Below, one piece after another: positions 17,348 through 25,720 of a stretch of 64,000 bases of DNA (positions within the stretch are counted from its first letter, which is position 1; each line of letters opens with the position of its first letter). The notes under the pieces were generated by a model. The model was given only the letters and a program-made list of their open reading frames with translations, had not been told where the DNA came from and did not search any database. A program made the position numbers and the translations under genes. The DNA lies in the NCBI GenBank assembly GCA_900549025.1, contig URMZ01000001.1, forward strand, positions 62,001 through 126,000, read 5' to 3'. Source of the stretch: an uncultured Collinsella sp. (GTDB taxonomy: Bacteria; Actinomycetota; Coriobacteriia; Coriobacteriales; Coriobacteriaceae).

Positions 17348-17456
17348 GTCTAAGGGGTCAAAGTGCCGCAGATTGCCAAGAAAGAGGAGCGAAGCGTACT
17401 TAAGGTACGCGAGCGACGATTGAGCGGCAAGGTGCGGTGCTTTGGTCCCCTTAGAC
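17348..17456. repeat. 109-bp near-perfect palindrome overlapping the deformylase-like gene stop
   Basis: GTCTAAGGGGTCAAAG at the left is mirrored by CTTTGGTCCCCTTAGAC at the right. The centre GCGTACTTAAGGTACGC is itself a hairpin, and CCGCA/TGCGG and GCC/GGC pair between, so the whole block folds as one long imperfect stem. The right end contains the TAA of the gene at 17451-17870. Confidence 0.85.
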
Positions 17457-17870
17457 CAACTTTCCTAGACAGTGATCGATCATATGCTGGATCATCTGTG
17501 CCTCAAAGCCCGCGTAGTCGCGGCGGCACTCCTTCATCTTGCCGTCGACAATCTGGTCAAAGGCAACCTTGCACTTGATATAGCGCGTGGACTTGGTGAC
17601 CTCCTCGTGCGTCAGGCAGCTCTCCTCCATCTTGCTGGCGCCCAGGCCAAACACCAGACGGGGGTTGTAGAGCACGTGGGGCTCGCCGGCATCGTCCAGG
17701 TAGACGCAAACCTTCTTGGTAACGCCAATCTGGTTAGCGGCAAGGCAGCCGGCATCATCGAGCGACTTGATGGTATCGATCAGGTCCTGTGCGACCGACT
17801 CGTCCTCGACGGTCGCAACCTCGCAACGCTGGGACAGGATAGCCTCGTCGTGGCAAAGCTCTTTAATCAT
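17451..17870 (-). CDS. peptide deformylase paralogue lacking the catalytic glutamate
   Basis: The 139-residue protein aligns with the deformylase-like protein at 9717. Motif I is intact (CLAANQIG, Gln47). Motif II is altered from EGCLS to EESCLT, keeping the metal-ligand Cys85. Motif III reads QHMIDH, so both metal-binding histidines remain but the catalytic Glu of HExxH is Met130. Loss of that Glu abolishes activity in known deformylases, so this is probably a non-enzymatic or altered member. The start at 17870 follows TGGAGGAACGT. Its TAA is part of a 109-bp palindrome. It stands alone between the bile salt hydrolase and a divergent purine permease. Confidence 0.85.
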   Translation of the reverse strand: MIKELCHDEAILSQRCEVATVEDESVAQDLIDTIKSLDDAGCLAANQIGVTKKVCVYLDDAGEPHVLYNPRLVFGLGASKMEESCLTHEEVTKSTRYIKCKVAFDQIVDGKMKECRRDYAGFEAQMIQHMIDHCLGKLV

Positions 17871-18063
17871 ACGTTCCTCCATAGGGGTCGTTGTAACCGC
17901 TTAAGTATACGGTACCCACACATTTTCATGCGAAAAATACCGTCCGTCTGCTACAAAGCGCCGAACATCAACATGCGAGGAACAACAGCGTCGTAAAGGG
18001 GCTATAGTGGGTGAGTTCGTGTCAATCGGCCTAAACTCGGGGCCGAACAAGGAAAGGGTATGC

Positions 18064-19374
18064 ATGGACGAACTATTTCACGTCAGCGAGCGCAAGTCCA
18101 CAATCGGGACCGAACTCCGCGCTGGACTGACAACATTCCTGGCGATGGCCTACATCATCGCCGTCAACCCCGCGGTGCTCTCGGGCGCTGGCATCGATGC
18201 GGGAGCGCTCGCCTGCGCCACCTGCCTGGGCGCCGGCATCATGACCATCTGCATGGGCATCTTCGCCAACCGTCCGCTCGCCTGCGCGTCGGGCTTAGGC
18301 GTCAACGCGATGATCGCCGGAATCGCCACCACCGTCTGCGGCGGTGACTGGCACGTGGCCATGAGCGTCATCTTCCTTGAGGGCGTCGTCATCTTGCTGC
18401 TCGTGCTTTGTGGCCTGCGCGAGGCCATCATGGACGCCATCCCGGTTGTCCTGCGTCACGCCATCTCGGTGGGTCTGGGCCTGTTCATCGCCATGATTGG
18501 CCTGTGCGATGCCGGCATTATCACCGCTGGCGCCGGTACACTCGTCGGTCTGGGCGACATCACCTCCCCCACCTTCATCGTCGGCATCATCTCCATCCTG
18601 GTGACGGTCGCCCTCGCCTGCCGCAACGTCCCCGGCTCGCTGCTCATCGGCATCGTCGTCGCCGTCATCGCCGGTATCCCCCTAGGTGTGACCCAGGCTC
18701 CGACCGGCATCATCGCCCCGCTCGACTTCTCGAGCATCGGTGGCCCCATCGCCGACGCCGGCGGCGTGCCCGCCATCGTCAAGGTCCTTACCGACCCCAC
18801 GCTCCTCGTCATCTCGTTCTCGCTGCTCATGAGTGACTTCTTCGACACCATGGGCACCGCGATGGCCGTAGCCAAGCAGGGTGAGTTCCTCACCGACGAC
18901 GGCAACGTCGAGAATATCAAGGAGATCCTGATCGTCGACTCCGCCGCCGCCGCTGTGGGCGGTTTCATGGGTGTCTCCTCCATCACCACTTTCGTCGAGT
19001 CCACTTCCGGCGCTGCCGACGGTGGCCGCACGGGTCTCACCTCCGTCACCACCGGCGTGCTGTTCATTCTCGCCGCGTTCTTCTCCCCCATCGTCACCAT
19101 CGTTTCCAGCGCCGCCACCTGCGGTGCCCTGGTCTACGTCGGCTACCTCATGATGAGCGAGGCCTCCGAGATCGACTGGTCCGACGTGTCGCAGGGTTTC
19201 CCGGCGTTCATGATTGTCGCCGGCGTGCCCTTCACCTACTCCATCTCTGCCGGCATTGGCCTGGGCTTTATCGCCTACGTGGTCGTCGCGCTCTTTAAGG
19301 GCGAGGCCTCCAAGATCAAGCCGCTCATGTGGATCGCAGCCCTCGCCTTCCTCGTCTACTTCTTCGTGGCGTAA
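18064..19374 (+). CDS. NCS2-family purine permease, AzgA/PbuG-like
   Basis: The 436-residue membrane protein belongs to the AzgA-like branch of NCS2 transporters, which import guanine, hypoxanthine or adenine with protons. Characteristic blocks are RAGLTTFLAMAYIIAVNP near the start, GLGVNAMIAGI, ISVGLGLFIAMIGL, MSDFFDTMGTAMAVAKQ, and SSITTFVESTSGAADGGRTG. It has about 12-14 membrane segments. The ATG at 18064 follows GGAAAGGGTATGC. The 190-bp leader shows no recognisable purine riboswitch. A strong terminator follows. Confidence 0.92.
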   Translation: MDELFHVSERKSTIGTELRAGLTTFLAMAYIIAVNPAVLSGAGIDAGALACATCLGAGIMTICMGIFANRPLACASGLGVNAMIAGIATTVCGGDWHVAMSVIFLEGVVILLLVLCGLREAIMDAIPVVLRHAISVGLGLFIAMIGLCDAGIITAGAGTLVGLGDITSPTFIVGIISILVTVALACRNVPGSLLIGIVVAVIAGIPLGVTQAPTGIIAPLDFSSIGGPIADAGGVPAIVKVLTDPTLLVISFSLLMSDFFDTMGTAMAVAKQGEFLTDDGNVENIKEILIVDSAAAAVGGFMGVSSITTFVESTSGAADGGRTGLTSVTTGVLFILAAFFSPIVTIVSSAATCGALVYVGYLMMSEASEIDWSDVSQGFPAFMIVAGVPFTYSISAGIGLGFIAYVVVALFKGEASKIKPLMWIAALAFLVYFFVA

Positions 19375-19401
19375 CGGCATAGTCTGCTAAAGCAAAACAA
19401 C

Positions 19402-19442
19402 AAGGCGCGGAATCGCATCGAGCGGCTCCGCGCCTTTCTTTT
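19402..19442 (+). terminator. terminator after the purine permease
   Basis: AAGGCGCGGA and TCCGCGCCTT pair over a 15-nt loop that can extend the stem, followed by TCTTTT. Confidence 0.85.
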
Positions 19443-19511
19443 AGCGTCTGCCCCCGTGTCAGCGTGCGACAATTGAGGCTGTCAATATCACAACACTGAG
19501 AGAAGCCTGCC

Positions 19512-20177
19512 TTGGAAGCGCATCATAAGCAGATAACCGTTTATTCAGAGTGTGCGGAAGGCGCGCCCGTCATCTATCTCCCCGTGGTTATGGGCAACGG
19601 TAGTGAAGTCTACGAGCGCTGCCGAGAGCTCGACTGCCCGCCGTTCACCCTTGTCGCCATTGGAGGGCTCGATTGGAATCGCGAGCTGAGCCCCTGGGAA
19701 TGCGACGGAACTATACGAGATGCCGAGCCCTTTGGCGGACAGGCTGCTGGTTTTCTTGACGAGTTGTTGAAGCAGATAATCCCCCAGGCCGAATCATCGC
19801 TCCCGCAACCGCCCGCCTGGCGCAGCGTTGCCGGCTACTCGTTGGCGGGTCTTTTTGCACTGTGGGCACTTTGGCAAACAGATGTCTTTGAGCGCGTGGC
19901 GAGTGCATCGGGGTCGCTGTGGTTCCCCGGCTTTATCGACTACGCGCGCGAGCGCACGATGACGGCTACGCCCGACGCCGCCTATCTGTCGCTCGGTAAA
20001 AAGGAAACCAAGACGCCCAACCGCATGATGCGGCACGTACTCGACGATACGCGCGCGATGGAAAAGCTGTTTATCGAGCGCGACATCCCAACAACGCTGG
20101 AGCTCAACCCCGGCAATCATTTTGCCCAAACTGACCTGCGCATGGCGCGCGGCATCCACTGGATACTGACGCATTAA
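19512..20177 (+). CDS. alpha/beta-hydrolase, esterase D/enterochelin-esterase type
   Basis: The 221-residue protein has the nucleophile elbow GYSLAG (about residue 119), an oxyanion region VIYLPVVMGNG, and a late His in NPGNHFAQT, giving a plausible Ser-Asp-His triad of the putative esterase (PF00756-like) group. It lacks a signal peptide. The start is taken as TTG 19512 because the hydrolase homology begins there; the ribosome site (GAGAGAAG) is weak. It is a single gene ended by a strong hairpin. Substrate unknown; carbohydrate or siderophore esters are typical of the family. Confidence 0.75.
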   Translation: MEAHHKQITVYSECAEGAPVIYLPVVMGNGSEVYERCRELDCPPFTLVAIGGLDWNRELSPWECDGTIRDAEPFGGQAAGFLDELLKQIIPQAESSLPQPPAWRSVAGYSLAGLFALWALWQTDVFERVASASGSLWFPGFIDYARERTMTATPDAAYLSLGKKETKTPNRMMRHVLDDTRAMEKLFIERDIPTTLELNPGNHFAQTDLRMARGIHWILTH

Positions 20178-20217
20178 AAATGGCGTCCACGCGTACACAC
20201 GCATGGACGCCATTTTT
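20176..20217 (+). terminator. strong bidirectional terminator after the esterase
   Basis: AAAAATGGCGTCCA and TGGACGCCATTTTT form a 14-bp stem. The left arm overlaps the TAA stop codon of the esterase. Confidence 0.9.
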
Positions 20218-20414
20218 AATTTGGCTGAACGCAGCTACTATGCGACAGTCTCCTCGAGTTCAGATACGGTGGGCGTCGAGAACTGGGGCATGGATGTCCT
20301 TTCATGATGGAAGGGCGATCAGGCATATCGGATAACCTGCCCGAACGATACGATCCGAACCATTGTACGCGATACGCAATGCCTCGCACGCGCCGCCACC
20401 TGCAAACGGTAGCG

Positions 20415-21548
20415 TTACTTCCAAACGCGCTCGGCAATGCGCTTGACCAGCGCGATCTTTGCCCACTGCTCGTCCTCGGTCAGCTTGTTGCCAATCTCGC
20501 AGCTGGCAAAGCCGCACTGGGGCGACAGGTACAGATTCTCGAGCGGCACGTACTTTGCGGCTTCGCGGATGCGCTCGACGATAACATCCTCGTTCTCGAG
20601 CTCTGCCGCCTTGGTGGTTACTAAGCCCAGCACGACCTTCTTGCCGGGAGCGACGTACTTGAGCGGCTCAAAGCCGCCGGCGCGCGGCGTGTCGAACTCC
20701 AGATAGAACGCATCGACATTCTCATGTGCGAACAGGTACGGTGCGATGGGATCGTAGCCGCCTTCAAAAGCGTAGGTGGAGTGGTAGTTGCCGCGGCACA
20801 CGTGCGTGTTGATAACCAGATCGTCGGGCTTGCCCTCGATGGCGGCGTTGTTGAGCGCCACGCCCAGCTCGCTTACCTTTTGCAGGTCAACCGGGCTCAT
20901 GCCGGTTTTGGCGACAAAATCGGTGTCGCAGTAGATGCCCCAGGTGCAGTCATCAAACTGGATGTTGCGGCAGCCTGCTGCGTACAGGTCGGCGATCACC
21001 GTGCGATAAGCGGCTGCAATGGCGTCGGCAAGTTCCTCATCGGTCTTATAGACAGCGCGCAGGCTCTCCTGCTGGCCGTCGCAGCGGTCGAGCGTGACTT
21101 CGGAGAACGTCTGGATCGGCGCCGGAATGGTTTGCCGCGCGACCTGGCCCTCCCCCTCGAGCGCCTTGACAAATTTAAAGTGCTCGACGAACGGATGGTT
21201 CTCGCCGCTAATGGGGCCGGTTACCACGGCGGTGTCGGCTGTGGTCTCCTCGTCGTGGAACATATAGCCCGTACGCGAGGTACGGCGTTCAATGCCGTTG
21301 AGCCCCCACATAAAGTCGAGGTGCCAGTAACTGCGGCGAAACTCGCCATCGGTAATCACCTGCAGGCCAGCGGACTTTTGCTTGTCCACCAGGTCGCGAA
21401 TGGCCTCATCCTCGACGGCCTTAAGGCCGGCGGCGTCGAGTGTACCCGCAGCATAGGCGGCACGGGCGTCCTTCACGGCCTGCGGACGAAGAAAGCTGCC
21501 GACGATATCGGCGCGAAACGGCGCGTTCGGTTGAATCGAAGTGCTCAT
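20415..21548 (-). CDS. MetE C-terminal-like methyltransferase, YxjG/YxjH type
   Basis: The 377-residue protein resembles the catalytic half of cobalamin-independent methionine synthase (the UROD/MetE-like fold). It opens with RADIVGSFLRP, contains QVITDGEFRRSYWH, the zinc-ligand region NTHVCRGN, and the late Cys in LYLSPQCGFAS. Relatives in Bacillus and Lactobacillus (YxjG/YxjH) are S-box or LysR controlled and transfer a methyl group to homocysteine or a related thiol. The ATG at 21548 follows AGGGAGATATCT. A LysR gene lies 155 bp upstream on the same strand, with a palindrome in between. Confidence 0.85.
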   Translation of the reverse strand: MSTSIQPNAPFRADIVGSFLRPQAVKDARAAYAAGTLDAAGLKAVEDEAIRDLVDKQKSAGLQVITDGEFRRSYWHLDFMWGLNGIERRTSRTGYMFHDEETTADTAVVTGPISGENHPFVEHFKFVKALEGEGQVARQTIPAPIQTFSEVTLDRCDGQQESLRAVYKTDEELADAIAAAYRTVIADLYAAGCRNIQFDDCTWGIYCDTDFVAKTGMSPVDLQKVSELGVALNNAAIEGKPDDLVINTHVCRGNYHSTYAFEGGYDPIAPYLFAHENVDAFYLEFDTPRAGGFEPLKYVAPGKKVVLGLVTTKAAELENEDVIVERIREAAKYVPLENLYLSPQCGFASCEIGNKLTEDEQWAKIALVKRIAERVWK

Positions 21549-21634
21549 AGATATCTCCCTTTGCATTGGTTGCTTTGCTGGGACAGAGTATGAGCGCTCA
21601 TATGACCATCGTAAAATATACGTTTATAACAGTT

Positions 21635-21657
21635 TGATATAGATGTTTCCTATATCA
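21635..21657. promoter_or_regulatory. palindromic operator candidate for the MetE-like gene
   Basis: TGATATAG and CTATATCA flank a 7-bp spacer. The site lies between the LysR stop and the MetE-like start, in AT-rich DNA, and matches the size of a MetR/CysB-type LysR site. Confidence 0.6.
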
Positions 21658-21703
21658 GTCTGGACTGTCATAAAGAGACTTGAACCGTGCGGAGCACAGC
21701 AGT

Positions 21704-22600
21704 CTAGATATGCTGACGAATCGCGTCGATATAGGCCCGACCGTAGCGCGTAAGCGTCGTGTTCTTGCGCGTGATGATGCCAATCTCCATGTACTCGTCC
21801 ACGTCGAGCGGAATCGAGATAATGCCGGGGCCGTTGAGCTCGTGGCTGATCACGCCCGAGCATACCGTGTAGCCGTTGAGGCCCATGGCCAAATTGAACA
21901 ACGTCGCACGGTCGCGCACGCGGATATTTTTGCGACGCTCGAACGTCGAGGTCAGCTCCTCGGAATAGTAAAACGAGTTGTAGCTGCCCTGCTCGTAGGA
22001 CAGGAACGGGTAGTCTTCCAGATCCTCGAGCGTCACGCTGGAGCGGTCCGCCAGCGGATGGTCGGCGCAGACGAAGACATGCGGCGTGGCGCAGAAGAGT
22101 CCTTCGAACACGAGCTCGTTGGCCACCAGCATGCGCTCGATGACCTCGCGGTTATGCTCGGATAAGTACAGGATGCCCAGTTCGCTTTTCATATGCGCGA
22201 CATCCTCGATAATCTCGTGAGTCTGTTCCTCGCGCAGGGTAAAGTCGTAGCGCGCGGCATCGAACTCACGGATCACATCGACAAACGCGTTAACGGCAAA
22301 GGAATAATGCTGGCAGCTCACACTAAAGTGCGGCACCTGCTCGGACGCGCCCTTGTACTTGCCTTCGAGCAGATCGGCCTGGTCGAGCACCTGTCGCGCG
22401 TAGCCCAAGAAGGTCTCGCCTTCCTCGGACACAATGACGCCCTTGTTGGTGCGCTCAAAGATGTGCACACCCATCTCGTTTTCGAGATCGCGAATCGATG
22501 CGGTAATCGAAGGCTGCGACACAAAGAGACGGCGCGAGGCCTCGGTAATGCTGCCGCATTCGGCAACTTTGACGACATATCTGAGCTGCTGGAGCTTCAT
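21704..22600 (-). CDS. LysR-family regulator, CysB/MetR-like
   Basis: The 298-residue protein has a LysR helix-turn-helix at residues 1-60 (MKLQQLRYVVKVAECG, then ASRRLFVSQPSITASIRDLE) and an effector domain from about residue 92. The sequence LRYVVKVAECG.IT.ASRRLFVSQPS is close to the regulators of methionine and cysteine uptake in Gram-positives (MtaR/CmbR-like). Together with its place ahead of a MetE-like gene this suggests control of sulfur amino acid genes. The ATG at 22600 follows AAGGAGACAGCC; the frame is open further upstream but that overlaps the HAD gene. The gene starts 11 bp after the HAD stop, so both may be co-transcribed. Confidence 0.88.
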   Translation of the reverse strand: MKLQQLRYVVKVAECGSITEASRRLFVSQPSITASIRDLENEMGVHIFERTNKGVIVSEEGETFLGYARQVLDQADLLEGKYKGASEQVPHFSVSCQHYSFAVNAFVDVIREFDAARYDFTLREEQTHEIIEDVAHMKSELGILYLSEHNREVIERMLVANELVFEGLFCATPHVFVCADHPLADRSSVTLEDLEDYPFLSYEQGSYNSFYYSEELTSTFERRKNIRVRDRATLFNLAMGLNGYTVCSGVISHELNGPGIISIPLDVDEYMEIGIITRKNTTLTRYGRAYIDAIRQHI

Positions 22601-22610
22601 GGCTGTCTCC

Positions 22611-23519
22611 TTAGCTGTTCGCGAGATTCGCGTCGGCTGCACCCTCCTGACGCATAAACGGCGGCATCTCCCCCGTCGCGGCGCAGGCGGCAATCTGATG
22701 CAGAGCCCCGGCGACCGCATCATCTGCCGCGGCGCCGATATGCCAGCGCGCGGCAGCCGTGACGGCCTCGTTGGCATTGGCGACTGCAACGGAGTTGGGA
22801 ACGGCATCGATCATGGGCAGATCGTTATCGGAATCGCCAAATACGGCCACCTCGTCGGGCGTCAGGCCCAAGGCGCGCGCCAGCTCCAGCGCAGCGCAGC
22901 CCTTGTCCCAACCATCCGGAAGGATGTCGAACAGGCGCACTCGGTTGTTGGGAAACACAAGCGAGAGTTCCGGCATCTCAACGGCAACGCGCTCGCGTAG
23001 CTCCGCGAGCTCCTCACGCGAACGGGCACTCCAGATATTCGCCTTAAACACCGGCGCGTCATCGACGACGGGACGGCACGGGGCCTCTTCGCCTTTGAGC
23101 CACGCATTGCCGCCCGACTCCATAGCGCGACGTACACGCTCGGGATTGCTCGTCACGCAATAGGCATCGTTACCCCAAAAGTCATCGCCCAGGCTGTAGA
23201 CTTTTAGAAATGTATCGTCGGTTTCTTGCTCCAGATAGTCAGCCAAACGTATCAGAGCATCGTTGTCGATTGCGCGCGAAGCGACTACTTCGCCGTCGAC
23301 AAACATCACCTGGCCGTTACAGAACGCACCGGTCGAAAAACACTCGGAACGGTTTTTGAACATCCAGCCCATCGCGGACGGCTGACGACCCGAAACCGGC
23401 CCAAAGTGCAGACCCGCCGCCTGCATGGCATGAATACCCTCAATGGCGTAGTCGCTGGCGCCGTCATGCCCGGCTGGAATCAGCGTATCGTCCATATCGG
23501 TCAGCACAAGTTTGATCAT
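22611..23519 (-). CDS. HAD-superfamily (Cof-type) phosphatase
   Basis: The 302-residue protein shows the four HAD motifs: DMDDTLIP near residue 8 (nucleophile Asp), VSGRQ for motif II, the lysine region of DKGCAALELARALGL, and GDSDNDLPMID for motif IV. A large C2-type cap lies between motifs II and III, typical of Cof/YbjI sugar-phosphate or flavin/PLP phosphatases. Substrate is unknown. It is transcribed away from the TPP riboswitch locus and ends 11 bp before the LysR gene. The start follows GGGGGACTCT. Confidence 0.9.
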   Translation of the reverse strand: MIKLVLTDMDDTLIPAGHDGASDYAIEGIHAMQAAGLHFGPVSGRQPSAMGWMFKNRSECFSTGAFCNGQVMFVDGEVVASRAIDNDALIRLADYLEQETDDTFLKVYSLGDDFWGNDAYCVTSNPERVRRAMESGGNAWLKGEEAPCRPVVDDAPVFKANIWSARSREELAELRERVAVEMPELSLVFPNNRVRLFDILPDGWDKGCAALELARALGLTPDEVAVFGDSDNDLPMIDAVPNSVAVANANEAVTAAARWHIGAAADDAVAGALHQIAACAATGEMPPFMRQEGAADANLANS

Positions 23520-23585
23520 AGAGTCCCCCAGTCATTTTCACCGCAACCATTGTAACGGTGCGCTAGTATAGGGAACAACAGATTC

Positions 23586-23683
23586 GATGCGGGAGTGCCG
23601 GCGGTGCAAACCACAAGGCTGAGAGGGCATGGGGCCCAATCCTTTGAACCTGTCAGTTAATGCTGGCGTAGGGAGCATGCCGC
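23586..23683 (+). promoter_or_regulatory. TPP (THI-box) riboswitch
   Basis: The conserved THI-box strings appear in order and spacing: GGGAGTGCC at the start, GGCTGAGAG for the pyrimidine-binding arm, CCTTTGAACCTGT, and GGCGTAGGGAGCATGCC at the end. It lies directly upstream of thiM and its terminator. Bound thiamine pyrophosphate should favour termination, switching off thiM and thiE when the vitamin is plentiful. Confidence 0.96.
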
Positions 23684-23689
23684 CTTTAC

Positions 23690-23720
23690 AGGGGCGCTGT
23701 CTATGCACAGCGCCCCTTTT
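23690..23720 (+). terminator. riboswitch-controlled terminator upstream of thiM
   Basis: AGGGGCGCTGT and ACAGCGCCCCT pair over a 6-nt loop and run into TTTTC. Its place 7 bp after the riboswitch core and 22 bp before the thiM start makes it the expression platform. Confidence 0.92.
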
Positions 23721-23742
23721 CTATGCCAAGGAGGCATGTGCA

Positions 23743-24582
23743 GTGATTGATTCGGAACAGCTTAAGCAACATATGGTCAAGGCCGTAGAGGAAATTCGCG
23801 CCACCAATCCGATGGCCGGCTCCATCACCAACACGGTGACGATCGACTTTGTCGCCAACGCACAGCTCGCCGTGGGCGGATCGGCCGCCATGGTCTATCT
23901 GCCCGACGAGGGCGAAGCGCTCGTTGCCGGCGGCGGCGCCATCTATCTCAACATGGGCACGCTCTTCCCTATCTACGAGCAGACGATTCCCCGCGCGGCG
24001 AAGGCGGCACACGACGCCGGCAAGCCCTGGGTGCTCGATCCGGTGGGCCTGGGTATCGGCAGCCTGCGCACCCAGCTGGTAAACGAGCTCAAGCAGTACA
24101 AGCCCGCCATCGTGCGCGGCAACGCCTCCGAGATCATCGCGCTCGCCGGCCTGTGGGGTCTTGAGGGCGAGGCGACCGATCTGAGCCGCGTGCGCGGTGT
24201 CGATACCACCGATACGGTTGACGCCGCCCGCGATGCTGCCGTGGCGCTCGCCCGCTACACCGGCGGCGCCGTAGTGGTCTCGGGCGAAGTCGACCTGATC
24301 ACCGACGGCACGACCGTGGCCAAGTCCCACGGCGGCAGCCCGCTCATGTCCAAGATCACCGGCTGCGGCTGCTCGCAGGGCGGCGTGCTGGCCGTGTACG
24401 CCTGCGCTGCCGACCCGTTTACGGCAGCCGTCTGCGGCACCGCCGTCTACAACGTGGCCGGCACGCGTGCCGCCGCTGTCGCCGACGCCCCGGCAAGCTT
24501 TAAGGTCGCCTTTATCGACGAGCTCTACCGCGCAACCGCCCAGGACATTGCCGATAACCAACTCGAGCTCGAGGAGGCATAG
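23743..24582 (+). CDS. thiM: hydroxyethylthiazole kinase ThiM
   Basis: ThiM phosphorylates hydroxyethylthiazole, salvaging the thiazole half of thiamine. The 279-residue protein has NPMAGSITNTVTIDF near the start (substrate pocket), VLDPVGLGIGSLR for the ATP/magnesium region, RGNASEIIALAG, and the catalytic anion-hole segment ITGCGCSQGG. The GTG at 23743 was chosen because AAGGAGG lies 8 bp upstream and the terminator precedes it; longer readings would run through the riboswitch. First gene of the riboswitch-controlled thi operon. Confidence 0.93.
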   Translation: MIDSEQLKQHMVKAVEEIRATNPMAGSITNTVTIDFVANAQLAVGGSAAMVYLPDEGEALVAGGGAIYLNMGTLFPIYEQTIPRAAKAAHDAGKPWVLDPVGLGIGSLRTQLVNELKQYKPAIVRGNASEIIALAGLWGLEGEATDLSRVRGVDTTDTVDAARDAAVALARYTGGAVVVSGEVDLITDGTTVAKSHGGSPLMSKITGCGCSQGGVLAVYACAADPFTAAVCGTAVYNVAGTRAAAVADAPASFKVAFIDELYRATAQDIADNQLELEEA

Positions 24583-24585
24583 GCC

Positions 24586-24927
24586 ATGTCCGAGCCTGCA
24601 ACCAATACCGGCATGAACACGCTCGTCGCTGTGGCCATCGCCCCGTGCGGCACCGGCGATGAGCTATCCGCCGAGGTCGCCGAGGTCGTGCGTGTTATTC
24701 GCGAGAGCGGCCTTCCCAACCGCACCACCTCGATGTTCACCGAGATCGAGGGCGACTGGGACGAGGTCATGCAGGTCGTGCGCGACGCAACCTTTGTGTT
24801 GGCGAGCAAGGGCATCCGCACCGAAGTCGTGCTCAAAGCCGATATTCGGCCCGGATTTACCGACACCATGACCGGCAAACTCGAGCGCATGGAAGCGCAG
24901 ATCAAAAAGCAGGAGGAAGCACGATGA
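24586..24927 (+). CDS. MTH1187/YkoF-type thiamine-binding protein
   Basis: The 113-residue protein matches the thiamine-binding MTH1187 (formerly DUF77) family by size and by VAVAIAPCGTGDELS near the start, the GLPNRTTSMFTEIEGDWDEV core and the KADIRPG late segment. Members form small tetramers that bind thiamine or its pyrimidine precursor; the exact role is unsettled. It sits 3 bp after thiM and overlaps thiE by 4 bp (ATGA), so it is translationally tied to thiamine salvage and under the same riboswitch. Confidence 0.85.
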   Translation: MSEPATNTGMNTLVAVAIAPCGTGDELSAEVAEVVRVIRESGLPNRTTSMFTEIEGDWDEVMQVVRDATFVLASKGIRTEVVLKADIRPGFTDTMTGKLERMEAQIKKQEEAR

Positions 24928-25619
24928 GCATCCGCGACAACCTTGATATCTCGGCCTATCTGGTACTCGGCCCCGAAAACACCCTCGGGCGCCCCGTGGG
25001 CGATGTGGTGGCCCAGGCACTCGACGCCGGCTTTACCTGCATTCAGGTGCGCTCCAAGGTGGCAAGCGCCCGCGAGATCATTGCACTGACCGGCGACGCC
25101 GCGCAGGCAATCGCACAGGCCGGCAAGACCGGTCAGGTCGCCTTGCTGATCGACGACCGCCTGGACTGCGTACTCGCCGCGCGCGAACAGGGCATCGCTG
25201 TCGACGGCGTGCACGTGGGCCAGAGCGATATTCCCGTCGAGGTCTGCCGCAAACTTTTGGGCCCCGATGCCATTGTGGGCCTTTCGGCCCGTTGCGAGGA
25301 GATGCTCGAGTACGTCAAGACCGCCGATATGAGCCTGGTCGACTACCTGGGCATCGGCCCGCTCCACGAGACCGAGACCAAACGCGATTGCGGACGCGCA
25401 GCCGACGGCTCCATCATCACCAAGAGCTTTGAGGACCTAGCCGCACTCCACGCGGCAAGCCCCGTGCCCATCGTGGTGGGCGGCGGCGTCAAGACGGCCG
25501 ACCTGCCGCAGCTCAAGGCCACCGGCGTCGACGGCTTCTTTGTGGTGAGCGCCGTCTGCAGTGCCGACGACCCCCACGCTGCCGCCAAGGAGCTTGTCGA
25601 CACCTGGCAGCAGGCATAA
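24924..25619 (+). CDS. thiE: thiamine-phosphate synthase ThiE
   Basis: ThiE joins hydroxymethylpyrimidine diphosphate and thiazole phosphate into thiamine phosphate. The 231-residue TIM-barrel protein has CIQVRSK (substrate site), LLIDDRLDCVLAA, GVHVGQSDIP, IVGLSARC and YLGIGPLHETETK, then VVGGGVKTADL and a GVDGFFVVSAV phosphate site near the end. The Gly-rich pocket is normal. It overlaps the preceding gene by 4 bp. No thiD lies in the operon, so HMP kinase must be encoded elsewhere. Confidence 0.92.
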   Translation: MSIRDNLDISAYLVLGPENTLGRPVGDVVAQALDAGFTCIQVRSKVASAREIIALTGDAAQAIAQAGKTGQVALLIDDRLDCVLAAREQGIAVDGVHVGQSDIPVEVCRKLLGPDAIVGLSARCEEMLEYVKTADMSLVDYLGIGPLHETETKRDCGRAADGSIITKSFEDLAALHAASPVPIVVGGGVKTADLPQLKATGVDGFFVVSAVCSADDPHAAAKELVDTWQQA

Positions 25620-25663
25620 GCCTAGGCCAAGCAGCTGATTCGCAGCCTCATATCTTCAGCAAC

Positions 25664-25709
25664 GGAAAGCGCATCCCAGTTTGGACCTCCATTCCGGGAT
25701 GCGCTTTCC
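25664..25709. terminator. hairpin between convergent thiE and patatin genes
   Basis: GGAAAGCGCATCCC and GGGATGCGCTTTCC form a perfect 14-bp stem over an 18-nt loop. The T-run is short, but its position between two convergent genes suggests termination in both directions. Confidence 0.7.
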
Positions 25710-25720
25710 GCATGCGACCC

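Noticed and set aside
17883..18063. Possible purine riboswitch ahead of the NCS2 permease
   Set aside because: No three-stem junction with the conserved TATA/loop sequences could be found.
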